64,000 nt of DNA from Bombyx mori (taxonomy: Eukaryota; Arthropoda; Insecta; Lepidoptera; Bombycidae), in contig NC_085121.1 in assembly GCF_030269925.1 (NCBI RefSeq), forward strand, positions 1,257,501 through 1,321,500, read 5' to 3'. A program made the position numbers and the translations under genes. The notes beneath the pieces were generated by a model. The model did not search any database and was not told where the DNA came from. It saw only the letters and a program-made list of their open reading frames with translations. Shown piece after piece: positions 44,101 to 59,100 of the stretch; positions within the stretch are counted from its first letter, which is position 1, and each line of letters starts with the position of its first letter.

Positions 44101-47100
44101 GCGTCATCAGGACAGCAGAGATCATATGGAAAGATTCTAAGGTATGATGTTAAAAAAAAAACCCTTTTTACTTTGGGTGCTTCAATTTCTCCGACCGAGG
44201 CGTTGGTTGGACACTTTTTCACGACACACGCGACTCAACCGTTCGCATGTAGTCGTAGTTCATGGACATCAGCAATTCCAGGGGCCCAGCCAAGCCTGTA
44301 TATATGAATTTCGATGCTTTAACCGTCGCTAATCAGCTTGGCTCTCTAACAGCATAAATAAAGTCAGCATTACTGATCCGTGCGCGACGACCTAAACACC
44401 AAACCAAAATCAATCATGATCTAACCTGTACATGACGAGCAGAGTGAGAACGACCGCCAATATGATGTACCAGAACCAGAGGAAGATGTACGTCTTCTCG
44501 TTGACGATGTTCAGCGGGAGGACGCAGAGACTGTCGTGGGTCTGTATGCTGCCGGACGCGCCGAACTTGTGAAACGTGCATTTAGTCATGCGAGGGAACA
44601 CGTATATCATCGGATCGTATCTGCAACACGAATGCGGTATTTAAGTACATTGACAAGCTAGTTCTGGTGTAGATAGCACACTGAGAATATTTTTTTCTTG
44701 CTGAAATGATGAGATGAGATGATGATGAGAACCACTCACCATCAGGTGGGCATTATGCTCGTCTGCCTACAATGGACAATAAAAAAAAAGATTCCGTGAG
44801 AAACCCAGCGGGCTGATGTATAAATAAACGTCGAACTCTTCATTGCATTCGACGAGTACGGTTTCCAGGGTCCCTATGCCTGCTCCAAGTGTTAGAGTTG
44901 CAGGCGACTGAGTTAGTGGATCAGATGGCTCCGTAAGGACGTGGGCATGAATAACAGAATTCATTAAATTGTTACGATCTGATAAGGTTGTGAAATCAGC
45001 AGACCTTTCTTCCTGCGGGACTTCGCTGTACCCCAAAACCCTGGTGCCGTACGACATAAACTCCCCGTTGAAGAAGTTATCCATCATCCACATTTGCAGA
45101 ATGATATTCACGAGACATAGTAACTCGCAGCCCCAATAACGGAAGGCGTACAGCTTGTGCGTCTGGAATGAAAAGAAAACAAATATAATAAGAGAAGAGA
45201 AATAATCCTTAGAGCTAAAACCTATTTTAAAAGATTAGAAACCCACTCAAATAACCTTGCTAAGCATCTAATGGTAAACCAAATGACTTTGAAGAGTGCC
45301 TCAAGATCTACTAGATCCACTGTAGATTGATCGATTGGATATGTCACTAGACATTGTGCATGCACCGCCTATGAAATTGTTTTTCTCAAAACTACGGTTG
45401 AATGTCTAAAGACAGCTTACGCCCTAAACACGTCATTACGTATCCTCTCGATCCATTAACGGTGCTTTTAGGTACCTCAAGCACCGCCCTCGCCAAACCC
45501 GTCGCTTGCGACGAAGGGCTCGACGACTAAATTAACCCATAGACACTACCCATTGAGTTTCTCGCCGGATCTTCTCAGTGGATCGCGTTTCCGATCCGGT
45601 GGTATATTCTGCGAAGCACTATTCTTGCTAGGGCCAGTGTTAGTAAGACTTCCGGTTTGAGCCCCGTTAGGGTAACACGCTAGCGTAAAGCTGAAATAGC
45701 CTCTCAAGGCTATCAGCATAGGTAGGGAAAAAAATCAGCTTACTGTGAAGATTAAATAAAAAAAATATATATCGAACTTGCAACCACCCAACTTAAGATA
45801 GCAAACGCCTGGTATAAAACCACTGGATGACGTCTACACACTTCAAATTGAAATATATATCGAAACTATTTCAGAAATCCAACATCTAAATATCGGAATT
45901 CAAGGCTCAAAAGAGTTCTGTTTTCCCAACTTTTCCCAACTCGCCAACAGACCAGCTGTTATCACAGAACGTGGGTGGGCCGTACCATTATCAATGTAGG
46001 TACATACGTGATCTGGTATGCAGTTTATACAAAGGCCTCATTGAATTGGAGACATTCAACGAGGTACAAACATGACCGTTCATAATGGCCCTCTGTTTAT
46101 GAGACTTCTTTAAACTAAGGTTATCTGATGTCAACGATATCAAAGGTAACTCGATACATATTGCACAGAGCGTCGATGTTGCTAAGTGAACAATTAATGC
46201 TTATTAAATTCTCTGAACATGGTAAATATGTTTTATGTTGGGTAAGGCTTTAAAACGTGGATTATCTAGAACAGTGCTCTCTAAGATTCCAAATATACCA
46301 TCATCTGATTATGGAAGGAAATCAAAGACGCCAAGTCTATATACATCTAATTGCAATCTAATACTTCAGACTCGAACTACCCTATTAGTAAGGAAATCAT
46401 AAACTAAAATAAATAAGGAAAAAGTGTACTTTACTATAGATAATTGTAATATTATTTGATTTATTAGAAATCAGCTTTTAATAGAAGTTTCACTCGCGTT
46501 ACTGTACAAAAAAAGTTCCTAAAGTCTTTTTTAACGAAATTACTCGTGTCCTTTTCTATATACCCTTTACAACGTGACAACTCCTTCGAAACTATACAAC
46601 ATCATAAAAAAAGGGCGATATGGAAGGCCAGGTGCGATAATGCACCACAATAGCACGGAACATCTGTCGATACCAGCCCTAGCTTGCAGATACAAAGGGA
46701 ACAACTCCAAGCGATATTCTGATACACGATATTCGATACGACGATTTCACGAAAAATCGATATTATTTGTAAGCTTTTTCAGCTTTTCCTTGACACGTAG
46801 GTGAGCTCACGGGGCTCAAACCGGGAGTGTTGCTAACACTGGCCCTAGCAAGAGCAGTGTTTCGCAGAATCTACCACCGGATCGGAAACGCGACCCACTG
46901 AGAAGATCCGGCGAGAAACTCAGGGCGCTGTGTCTATGGGTTAATTCACTCGTCGAGCCCATCGTCGCTAGCGACGGGTTCGGCGAGGGCGGTGACCGGT
47001 GCTTGAGGTACTTAAAATCACCGTTAATGGATCGGGAGGACCTGTAATGACGTGTTTAGGGCTTGTAGGCAATGGGAGTGGATAAATATAAAAATAATAA

Positions 47101-50100
47101 TCAATAAAGAATAAATTAACGCATTGTACGCCCGTGGCTTCTGAGACATTTACAGACTGAGCGCCGATATCACATCGACAGCGTAAAACCTAGGCGCCCG
47201 GCATGATTCGTTTGTTAGCAATCATACGTGAAGCAAATATTAAAAAAATTGTACAATTTCGTAAAACTATAAAAAAATTAAGATCAGCATAATCAGGGCA
47301 ACGGAATGCAGATTACCCAGGTAAACAATCCCGCGTTATTGCAGGGCCACCGTTAAAGCGACAGACTTCGAAGCCCGCGTTTTCGCAGGGCCCTTGTACA
47401 ATGTGTTGAGCACACGCATGCATTGGTAGGTCGGTCTGAACTCCGACGAAGTTTATATAGATTGACCAATTATTAAGTCCCTTACATGACGATCAGTAGC
47501 GACGCGTCTCAATAATTAGTTTAGCATACACACACAAACACAGACGCACAAATCATACACGAGCATTCATTACCATGACAACACAACCGTGACTATTCAG
47601 CTTTGTAGTCTTACGTAAACTGTCATCATACATTACTGATAGGGCTCTAATTGGACCCTAAGTATTACTGCTATCCACATTCTTAAGCGGAATTTTTAGT
47701 CTGTTATTATTTTTAAAATATAGGTGCTGTAGTCACTTGGAAGTTTGCATGAGTGCATTTTTTTCTTAAATCAAGTTCAGGAGGTTGTCGGTGGCCAGAA
47801 CGATGCCTCCAATGAACACTAAATCTAACTCAAAATTTTGAAATTTTCGTTTTTCACGCAAATCGCTTCACTATTTTAAAAGTATTACAAATTCATTATT
47901 AGTGGGTTTCGAAGCAACAGTAAATCGGGTAGTTACACAAGAAAAAACCATAAAATCTTTAGTATTGCAGATATATTTATCAACTTTTTTCGTTTAAGCG
48001 CTCCTCCTGTAAACCTACGAATTTGGAGTTAGAGTAGTGTTCATTGGAGGCATCGAGAAGATCTCTATTTCTCTATATCGTCCAAAAGGGTCCGTATTAT
48101 CCTTGCACCCGTTATCGTAACACCTTTTTTCCCCATCGTTGTTAGTCTAAGGGGCTATTCCAACTTCATGCGGACCAGTACGTGGGATAGATCACGCTTA
48201 ACCTGACAGAATTGCTAATACCAGCCCTAGCGAGACCAGTGCTTCGCTGAATGTACTACCGCATCGGAATCGCGACCCACTGAGAAATCCGGCGAGAAAC
48301 TCAACGGGATTTCCTAACACCCAAATTCTGAACCAACAACACTAGACCAGATGAGAACGACTATTTACTCTTGAATTATGAAAGGCTTACGGTAATAGCA
48401 CGACTGTGGTCCTAACCCGAACCATAACACAACTGTAACGATATTAGTCAAAACTACTACACGTGTACGAAACGTTCAAGAACTTATTAAGCATGGCTAG
48501 TCTTAGAAAGGGAGCAATGAACTTGAGACAGCATTCAAGTGATCGTTACACAACATTTAGATAGCTATTGGTACTTCTACAGTAGGCGGGTCTGTACTTG
48601 TCTAAGAAACTTCGCAACAAATAGAAACCCGAGCATTTGAAGCACTTTAGAATCGCTGGACGATCAAGTATCTTTCTTATCTTTGGGATTGGACGATTGT
48701 ATAGCAAATTATTGTTATTGGAGTTCACTGACAGATGACCTCGCAGTCCGGGGGGGCGATTACTGGAACCAGCAGATATGTATTCATGAAATACCGCACA
48801 CTATCAGAGTTGATACGAATGGATAGGTGAGCTCGCGGGCTCAACCTAAGAGAATTTGCTAACACTAGACCTAGCAAGATCCGTGCTTTTCAGAATATTT
48901 TTGTTTATATCGCCCTTGTAAGCAGACGAGCATACGGCCCACCGGATGGTGAGTGGTTACCGTCGCCCATGGGAGTCAGTAATGCCAGGGGCAGAGCCAA
49001 GCCGCTGCCCATTAACAGATCGGAATCGCGACCCACTGAGAAGAGAGAAACTCAGAGGGCAAATCGAAAACTGTATGTTGATGCCACTCACTACCTAGCC
49101 GAGCAGACAGATAAAACGCTCCAAAACCAGTAAGACCCTCTTGTATGTATTAGATATGTGACAGCCCATATAGTATTAAGCGGATATCGAAACTCCTACA
49201 AAAGCTGCCACATCTCGAGAAACGAGAAAGAATTTCAATGACATACAGTGTACATCTGTCGCTCACTTTAAATCGACCTTACCATTATCAATGTGTGCTA
49301 ACAATAAATCGTTCAATGCCTAACAATACATTCCTCTGACACGAATTGGGCAATGGATATTAACCTCAGTTGTGCATCGGTTATAAGTTTTTTCTAGACG
49401 TTTCGTCATTGATCACGCCAAGATGCGCGCCATATGTTTTCGTCCCCAGTCAACTCTATACAAAGATGTGCGAATGTTTTTTGTTAAAACACGGAATTGG
49501 CAGGATGACCTTATTTGAAATTAACACAATTTGCGTAAATGTGGCTGCGTGCTTGTTCGTTGATAATCCAGATAGCTGTGCCGAATACTGTTATTAAAAC
49601 CATCCAACCTATATCTACCGCAAAGCAGCCGTCCGTTCTGGTTGGAAGAATGAAACATAAACCTTATACAATACGGCCTCATGTCGCAAGCTAGATTATA
49701 AACGATTCATGATCATCTTAGGCCTTGCAGCCCAGGGTGGGCCTTAGCCTGGTCCAGTATGACTCTCCAGACTGCTTTGTTCAGGGCTTTCTCGGTCCAG
49801 TTCATGACACCGATAACTTTGAGTTCACGTTCTACACCATCTAACCATCAGAGTTTGGGCCTGCCACGATAAACAATTGCCCTAACTTAATTCATCGTTA
49901 CTGCATATAGCTGTCCAGTGCTGAACATAAGCCTTTCCAATCGATCTCCAGCGCGGTCGGGCTGTTGCCACTTGCATCCAACGTAGCCAAGCGATTTTCA
50001 CTAGGTTGTCGGTTCATCTAGCAGGTGGCCGTCTACATTGCGTCTACCAGTACGGGGTCTCCACTCAAGAATCTTTCTGCCCCAACCATCGTCCGACCTT

Positions 50101-53100
50101 CGCGCTATGTGGCCTGCCCACGGCTATTTCACTAATATAATTAATCAACAATTATCATTTTTATAAATTGTACCCTAAACATCACACATCATTACCAATG
50201 AACTATCCGAATTTATATAATCAAATCTGATCTTCAATCTTCCCATCCACAACACAAGTACAAAAGATTAAAATACGTACAATAGGACATTACACACACA
50301 GATCGCCATTATGTATTTTTATTGCAACGTGCCTCAATAACATGGATCACGTATACCATCATTAAGGTCTCGCGACACGACACCGCGATTCCACGTCAAA
50401 ACAAACCAGTGTAAACATTCATTGAATCTCGTGTGGACAATCTGTTCTTGCACCGTGAATATAATTCTCACGGTACGTTGAGTACGTACGAACATCGCTA
50501 CAGTCAATTGTATTATTACCTCATTGATTGAGACAGGTTAACGGGTTGCCGATAGCAGGGCATTCTTTGAACCCGTCGCGTCGAATAGCGATTCGATTCT
50601 TATAAAACAACCCATGACCCTGATCTCATTTGATTCAACCCAGAACTTGATAATCAAGTTGCATCGTGAATTTTCTGGTCATCTTCGCGGTCCTGGTCGG
50701 ATCTGTGTCTAGCAGTGGAATTCATTTGACTGACAACGGAACTATCAACTGAGCAGTATTGTAAAGTAATACGTGCTGTTTAAGCCAATCAAAATTGAAA
50801 CCTAAAAAATACTAGTTAAGAACTAAATAGGGCCATGCAGTGTTTCCAAAAAAAATACTGTAAGAAGTCGTTAACGATGAATGAATCCACACGCTCGAGT
50901 GCGCTCGTGTGTGGGGGATCCTGATTTTCGTAAGCATGTATAATGGACTTATTTTGTTCACTGCAATAAGTTGTTTTCCTTTTATGTAGGTGTTGCTCGA
51001 CTTTTTTATTTATTTATTTTTTAATACTTAGATGGGTGGACGACTTCACAGCACACTTGGTGTTAAGTGGTTACTAGGGCCCATAGACATGCACAACGTA
51101 AATGCGCCTTCCACCTTGAGATATAAGTTCTAAGGTCTCAGTATAGTTACATACATATAATATATTAGTGGGTAATTACCCACTAAATATATTTATTATA
51201 TATTTTTGTTAATTAACAAAAACATTCTTTAAAGTTCCAATAACTATACAAAGTTTAAACTCAATCAGAGACGTCACCACGCGAACAGTTTTTTTTTTTT
51301 TATATTTTAAGAAGAATATACTAGAACCACAGTAACTAGATGACCCATTATACTTTTTTAACTAAATGAACAAGGAAACCACTATTGCCCTTGAGTGCGC
51401 CTATATTAATGGCAATTACACTTTTTAAGCTTCCGTGATCTGAAATCTTGCGATCTCAAACCTATTGTTTCTTAAACAGTCAGTTTTATTAATTTTAATT
51501 ATGACATCAAAGCGTGTGCGTCACCGCGAAGGCAATAAACCGAAGATTTTATGCATTATTTATATGTAATACCGACAGTATAAAGTATACTAGAGGTCCT
51601 GCAGTAGTCGAAATTCGACTATAATTGGAATTTGAAGTTTGTACACTTTTATGATTGTATTTTATACTTCTATAATCACAAATTTCGCCAAGGCTACACT
51701 ATAAAAAATATTAATAAAGACAAACAATATTTAATCTATTCTCAATTTTGACCAGAAGTCAAGAACAAAAGTTTGACAATAAATAGTATGCATGCGTGTG
51801 CGCGTCAAATACATGGTATGTAGTGTGTGTAATGTTTTCTTTATTGATTTAATGTATATTTTATGCATTATTTTAAAAAAATATTAGCATTGTGCACTTC
51901 TTCTCTATATTCTCTATAAGTGTGGAAAATTTCATACTCCTCCGTCCGCGCAATTTTCGTTAAAAGGGATACAAAGTTTTTGCGTCACGTAATAATATAC
52001 AGTATATAATTAAACTTGCGTTAAATTTGAATTAAGTTAATGTATGAGGCGACTCAAATTGAAGGTACATTTTATGTTGGTTTATTTTACTCATGCCTTC
52101 GATTTCTGTCATCGTACAGAGCTATGTCGTTTAAAATTAACTAGAGGTCCCGCAGTAGTCGAAATTCGACTATAATTAATTGGAATTGTGTAATAAGTTT
52201 TGAGACCTTGAGATGGCGGTACACGAACAGACTCGAAAATTATTGACTTCAATATAAAATGCATCCGTATGCAACATAATGTGCGCGCTTATCCGTACAA
52301 TTAGAATCTTTAAGTTACATTATACATCATTTCGACAGGTGAAAAGTAATTTGGTTTCATCGACATTATCGCTACTTTACAGGAGAGTCATTTCAAGATT
52401 GTTACTGGTGGTAGGACCTCTTGTGAGTCCGCACTGGTAGGTACCACCGCCCTGCCTATTTCTGCCGTGAAGCAGTAATGCGTTTCGGTTTGAAGGGTGA
52501 GGCAGCCGTTGTAACTACAGTCAAAATCTGTTATAACGACATCGAAGGGACTGCTCATATTCAGTCGTAAAAACCGATAGTCGTAACAACCGGTGATGTT
52601 TAATGTGTATCGCGCAAGTACAAACAAATCGATAGGAAATTATTGGAAAAATATATTTATTCAACCGTGTACATTTTGTTTATTACACATAAGTACAATA
52701 CATATTATTTTTCTGTGAGCATAAAATCTGTAATTTTGGTCTGTTTGGAACACTTCTGTTGTGCATAGATATTTTATAATTCACGTTGGATTTTAATTAA
52801 CGTATCGTCATCGCTCTTTCCAAATGGTTGAAATTGTCGAGTGTGATAACCATATTATTCCTTTGCTAAGTCTTTGTTTGAAATTCCGCTCTCTAGCTTG
52901 GATATAATACGCGATTTTTCTTCAATATTAATTTGTTTTCTTTTTCTTTGCGACATTTTTAAAGTTTCACGAATAACTCCACAAAGTTTTGGTGCGTCTT
53001 GTGTATAGATATGTAACAAACTAACTGAAGAGATATGAAGAAGCGGGCTTTGACTCTGCTGCATGCACGTGTTTTGTTTCTAAGAATTAGAAAAGACCCT

Positions 53101-56100
53101 ACACTAAACTAAATCCTATTGTTTTCTTTCCTGATTTTAATAGCCATTGAAGACAAATGTGGATACCTATTCAAATTGTTTACAATACAGCTTAGCCGGT
53201 CGTTCTAACAGATCTAATTCTCCGAAATATTAGTTAAATGTGGTCGTTTTATGAGGTATGTCGTTATAAGCAATGTCGTATAAAGCAATGTTTTTAATAA
53301 GGCGGTTATATGGCATTCAGCCGGGACCTTTGTTCTAGGTTATTATAACCGGCATGTTGTTCTAACCGATGTCGCAGTAAACGGTTTTGACTGTATATTT
53401 GAAACCTTAGAACTTATATCTCAAGGTGGGTAGCTCGTTTACGTTGTAGATGTCTATGGGCTCCAGTAACCACTTAACGCCAGGTGGGCTGTGAGCTTAT
53501 CCACACATCTAAGCAATAAAAAAAAGTTTAAAATTTCGAAAAAATATCATGATAAAAAAACTTCTTCAGCTATGCGAACAGAGTAAACTTAATTGGGATT
53601 CAATTTAAAAAAATCAAACTGTTGATGCTAATACCAAATAAAACGCACATTTAATTATAAAGATAAATCTTGCGTTTTAAGTGAAATGTCGCTAAAACCA
53701 TATAGCCTCACCCCTCGATTTAATCCAACATGTACTCAAGCAGGGTTACTACGACGCAAGAACGATATTAAGTCATTAAATCAATTTCGGGCTTCGCGGT
53801 AGACGTGGTAGTACATGTTGTGAGATCGAGAGCCTTAAGCACACACAGGACAATTGATCCAATGCGATCATAGCATCAACCTAACGCCTTTGCTTTTTTA
53901 ATGCCCTTGTAGGCAAACGAGCATATGGCCCACCGGATGGTGAGTGGTTACTGTCGCCCATGGACTTCAGCAATGCCAGGGGCAGAGCCAAGCCGCTGCT
54001 TACCGTTAAGTACTCTCCACAAGCCTCGTTTGAAGAAGGATATGTCATAACGTTCGGGAAACACCGTGGAGGGGAGCTCATTCCAAAGCCGGATGGTGCG
54101 TGGTAAAAAAGATCTCTGGAAACGCACTGTGGATGAACGCAGTGGCTCCAGGTAGTATGGATGAACTGTACTCCGGTGGCGAGCGGTGCTATGGTAAAAA
54201 CGAGATGATGGTTACATCTCAAACAATTAAGACAAACGCCTCAAGACAAATTCGCGTAACTACTCCGTACGTATTACCTCCGTAACTTATTACCAGCTGT
54301 ACGAATTACAGAGAAGACTGTCTTGCGCAAGAACGTGCAATGAACGCTCACTGGTCAATGACTTTGGACAAAAAAATCGGTCTACGCGATTGGCTGTCAC
54401 GTTCCGATCGTATCGGATATCTCGAGTGAAATAGCGACTTTTTTGTGGCCACAGACGGACTAAGACTATACTAATGCGATTCTGTAATATGATGACGAAC
54501 AGCGTGGGTTCGAATTATAAATGACTAAGTTATAACCTAACAAGACAGAACGTACAGCCGCATAAGACCCAAAAGATTGAAAGCCACGAAACGGGAAAGC
54601 CGAGTGGGAAGATAAATTCTGTTTTAGATTATGATCCAATCTAACTTCTCGTTAAAAGAGGTTTTATATCTCTTCACGATAGGCAGCGGTTTCTCTTGTT
54701 GGAGATTTCTATAGACGATACTTGATACAGATACATAATATGTAAAATTGTTTTCCTTTGAAACAAAATCGATATAAATGACGAAAGATCTCTGACTGCA
54801 TACTTTTATCTTTCATGTACATAAATGGATTAATATCCTCGAAATGTTTTGAGAAGCTATGATATAACAGCACTTTATTTTTCAAATACAAATACAACTC
54901 TATAAAATACTTTGCGCGGCAATGATTAGAGATGGCGCGACATGGTGAGACGCATCAAGTCTGCCCCTTCCAACATTACATGACGATCACGACCACTCTG
55001 TCAAGAGTGACACGACTGAGAAGAAGAAGAAAATACTTTATTTTCAAAAGCGAGTTAAAATAAAACAATGATTGGGGTCTCCTTTTATCCAAATATCTTC
55101 TATCTATAGGCTGCCTATAGACTCCAAACAAAGTGACAAACAAAGTAATTGGCTAAAATGTAGAAGGCCAATATATGCCACCTGGCACCTCAATTTAGTA
55201 TGATTACCGTAGTAGATACGACTTAAGTTACGAAGGATTAATCTGTGCTGTTCATTAGCCAAGGTTTGATTCCAAGGAAGAGGGCGAGAATATAATTGAG
55301 AATTGAGCATTACGCGCCAAATTGAGCAGCGGATTTCGCGGGCTCGAGTAACCACTTAAAACAAGATGAGCCAGGGCTGTGGATTCGTTAGATACATAGG
55401 AACAAAAAAAAAAACAATGCAGGATATATCAATCCCACTCGGTTTCAACTCACGCACAGAAACGTCCAGGTAGTCGGTATGCGTCGGAGCAACGCACCTT
55501 GCTCATTACCGAGGCGAGACACGTGCAACAGTTTTCAAAGACGAAACGACTTTGTCAGAAATGTGAAGTTCAAAATTGTTCACTGTGCAGTTTAATCAGG
55601 ACTTTTATTCCAATATTGGTCCTCCTGGTTTTTTTTTTAATGCATCAAATCTTGCGTCCTTACCGGAGCCTCAGATTGACGCAATATGGTACCTGCACGT
55701 GTTGCCTCACAATAGGCAGTGGCGTCAACAATAACGCATTTTTTTTTATTTCATACTTTACACTTTTCTTAACTTAATATGTACGATATTTCCTCACATA
55801 GCTTCAGACCTGTTTGAAGAATTTGATACCTAGCATGATCACATTCGCTCCGATGAAACCTCGCTTTTATGTATATGAATAATACTCACTCTCTCGTGCC
55901 GAAGGAGATAATCAATGATGACGTCTTTCTTCTTTTCCTTCTCATCTTGGTGGCAAACCCCGATGTTGAGTCCCATCACGATGGTCCTGAGCAGCCCACC
56001 TTCGAATGCGTCCCATAGAAACTTGGGCGTGTAGCACATTATTGCCTGTGGGAAACATTTTTAATATTTTACTAAGGCTTTCTACAAATGAGAAAGAGGA

Positions 56101-59100
56101 GATTCCAGGGTAGTCTGTCCTATGCTTATAAACGATGATTCTTCCGTAAGTACTTCATAGTATTAGCCTTAGGTGCCTTCTTAATACGCTCTTCTTTCCC
56201 TATCTTGGGTCGAGGGGATAAGGCCTGCTGTGAGACCACACAGGCTAGTACTACAGGTATATCGCTCAGCCTATTTCTGATCCCAAGCAATAAAGTGCTC
56301 CAGTTTGTATCGCGATATAGCCTTTTTATGTAAATTTTTAGATTCACGTTAACATGTTTAAATAGTCCATTAAGCATTTAACATTAAGTGGGTCGTGAGC
56401 TCGATTCTCGATCCACAGAAACCAATTCGAAGAACAAAGAACAAATATATTCATTTTCTGACGTCAGATCAAATCCGATAATTCAAATACCGTTATAGTA
56501 TTAACGCTATCATCATAGTTTTTAGTAACAATATCGATTAGTGGGTCACGCCATAAACGCGTCGATGGAAGGCAATAAACTTACAGTAAAACATTCGTCA
56601 TCCGACTACGCGCTGTCTACCGTTATATACGACCCAAATTGTGATGACAACGACATCAAACTGTCCAGATTTCTAGAACCTCCACTACAATTGCTGCCCT
56701 AAAGCCTACAGGCCTCTCGAAACTGGGCGTTGCTTCGGGTAGTCGTGACTGCACGTTTAGAAGGTTTATTTTTAGTATAAATTGAGCGGTTTACGCATGG
56801 GTGTGATTTTGATGTCAAGAACCTAAATTATACCAAATCTTGATGTCACATTTTTAAGTAAATTACAAGGGATTTTTGGTGTTTTTCATAAGAACTTCCT
56901 GTAATTCTAATTCACCAATGAAGCTCCGAAGGAGAATTATGACCTAATATTGAATCATGCTAAACTGCATACCCAAGACGGCACCAGAATAATACATGAT
57001 AATAAAATGAATAATGTTATACCTGATTTGGGGAATACACGGAAATAATGATGTAATAGGCTGGCACCCAACAAAGTTCATGCCATAATCACATAGTGAA
57101 TTGCGTTAATTTTTTGAGCAAGCACTGCCTTATTTGTGTAACTAAAGGTCAGTTTGTTTAAACTACTGACTTCTTTGTGAATTTTAAAGGTTAACTGCCT
57201 GGCTTCAGATATCTGCAAATCGGAATATCAATTGATCTTTGGCAGTCCCAAGTGTCAACCCGAACGGGACAAGGCTCTTGTAGGGGAACAACATTTTTAC
57301 GTGGAAGCACGTTTTTTTATGAAGGGAGGAATTAATGTTGGCTCTTAGGCCTTCTCAGTTTTACCAGGACAGGTACGGGCATGGGCTCAGCCAGGATGGG
57401 TGTATTTTTCTAACAGTTGCCCGAGCGCCCCTGAAGGAGACCTGCCAGCTCCTTTTTACTGGTGGTAGGACCTCTTGTGAGTCTGCACGGGTAGGTACCA
57501 CCACCCTGCCTATTTCTGGCGTGAAACAGTAATGAGTTTCGGGTTGAAGGGTGGGGCAGGCGTTGTAACTATACTTTTTTTTTATTGCCTTTGTAGGCAG
57601 ACGAGCGTACGGCCCACCTGATGGTAAGTGGTTACCGTCGCCCGTGGACTTCAGCAATGCCAGGAGCAGAGCCAAGCCTCTGCCTACTGCTTAATACTCT
57701 CCACAAGCCTCGTTTGAAGAAGGACATGTCATAGCGCTCGGGAAACACCGTGGAGGGGAGCTCATTCCGTAGCCGGATGGTACGTAGCAAAAAAGACCTC
57801 TGGAAACGCACTGTGGATGACCGCAGTGGCTCCAGGTAGTATGGATGAACTCTACTCTGGTGGCGGACGGTGCGATGGTAAAAACGAGAAGTTGGTATCA
57901 TCTCGAACAATTCCTCAGAGCACTCCCCATGGAACATGCGGTACAAAATACAGAGGGAACCGAAGTCCCTCCGCAGACCCAGAGGCTCCAAGCGATCCGT
58001 TAGAATGGGATTATCGACAATCCGAACGGCTCTCTTCTGTATGAAGTCAAATTGAAGAAGCTGGTATTTGGGAGCCCCGGGCCAGAGATGGGAGCAGTAC
58101 TCCACGCGAGGCCGGACTTGTGCTTTATAGAGCAAAAGTATTTGTCCTTGAGAACTTATATCTCAAGGTGGGTGGCGCATTTACGTTATAGATGTCTATG
58201 GGCTCCAGTAACCACATAATACCAGGTGGCTATGAACTCGTCCACCCATTTAAGCAATAAAAAATTCAAAATTACCAGTTACTTCGCGAATACATTTACT
58301 ACCAGATCAGAACCCGCTGAGAAAATCTGACAAGAAACTGAGCGTGCAGAGGTATGGGAGTAGGGTCACCTTTTTTCCCTACGAATAGGCTAATAGCCTA
58401 GAAGCTATTCTAGCTACTCACGGACGGGTAAGTGACCTCACGAGCTCAACCCGAGTAAATTTGCTAACAGTGCTTCGCTGAATCTATCACTGGATCGAAA
58501 TCGCGACCCCCTGAGAAGATCTTGCGAGAAATTCAGTGGGTTGTAAAGTTGTGGAGTCCCTATGGCTGTTCTAGTGCTAGAGCTGCAGACATCTCATGAC
58601 GATGTTATTGAATCGGATGGATAGCGGCACTTATGAATGCTACAATCCTATATTCTGGTGCGAGATATTTTATACGTAGAAGACGTTTGCTCATCAGGGA
58701 AAGGTAAAGTAATTTATCTCATAAAGTAAAAAGTTAAACTAAACGAACATTATCATGATTTAGTAAATCGCAATACCGGTTTCACTACTGACATGACTCA
58801 TTATGGCTACAGTAAATCCTATTGTGTGACTCAATTCCATATCGTGTTTTTTTGTTAGATGAAAAAGGATTACTTTTTCGCAGTTAATTACCTTCTCTAT
58901 GGCCCTTATTAGATTAGGTAAAGTATCTTATGAGCAAACCGATCCGATGGTGTGAGATGTATTGTAATAAAGGCCTATTGTAAGCCTGCACGGGTGGGTT
59001 TCACCCCAAACCTGTTTTTTTCTGCCCTAAACCAACCATGTTAAGGATATGACAGTCACTATAAAATACAATTGAGGCTTCAACCTCATGTCTCAAGACG

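Noticed and set aside
49370..49597. 75-codon frame with eight cysteines in an innexin intron
   Set aside because: No signal peptide, no recognisable spacing, no splice support; compatible with chance.
53881..54285. Overlapping frames of 113 and 61 codons on opposite strands
   Set aside because: Both lie in a decayed LINE 3' end shared with 57576-58140.
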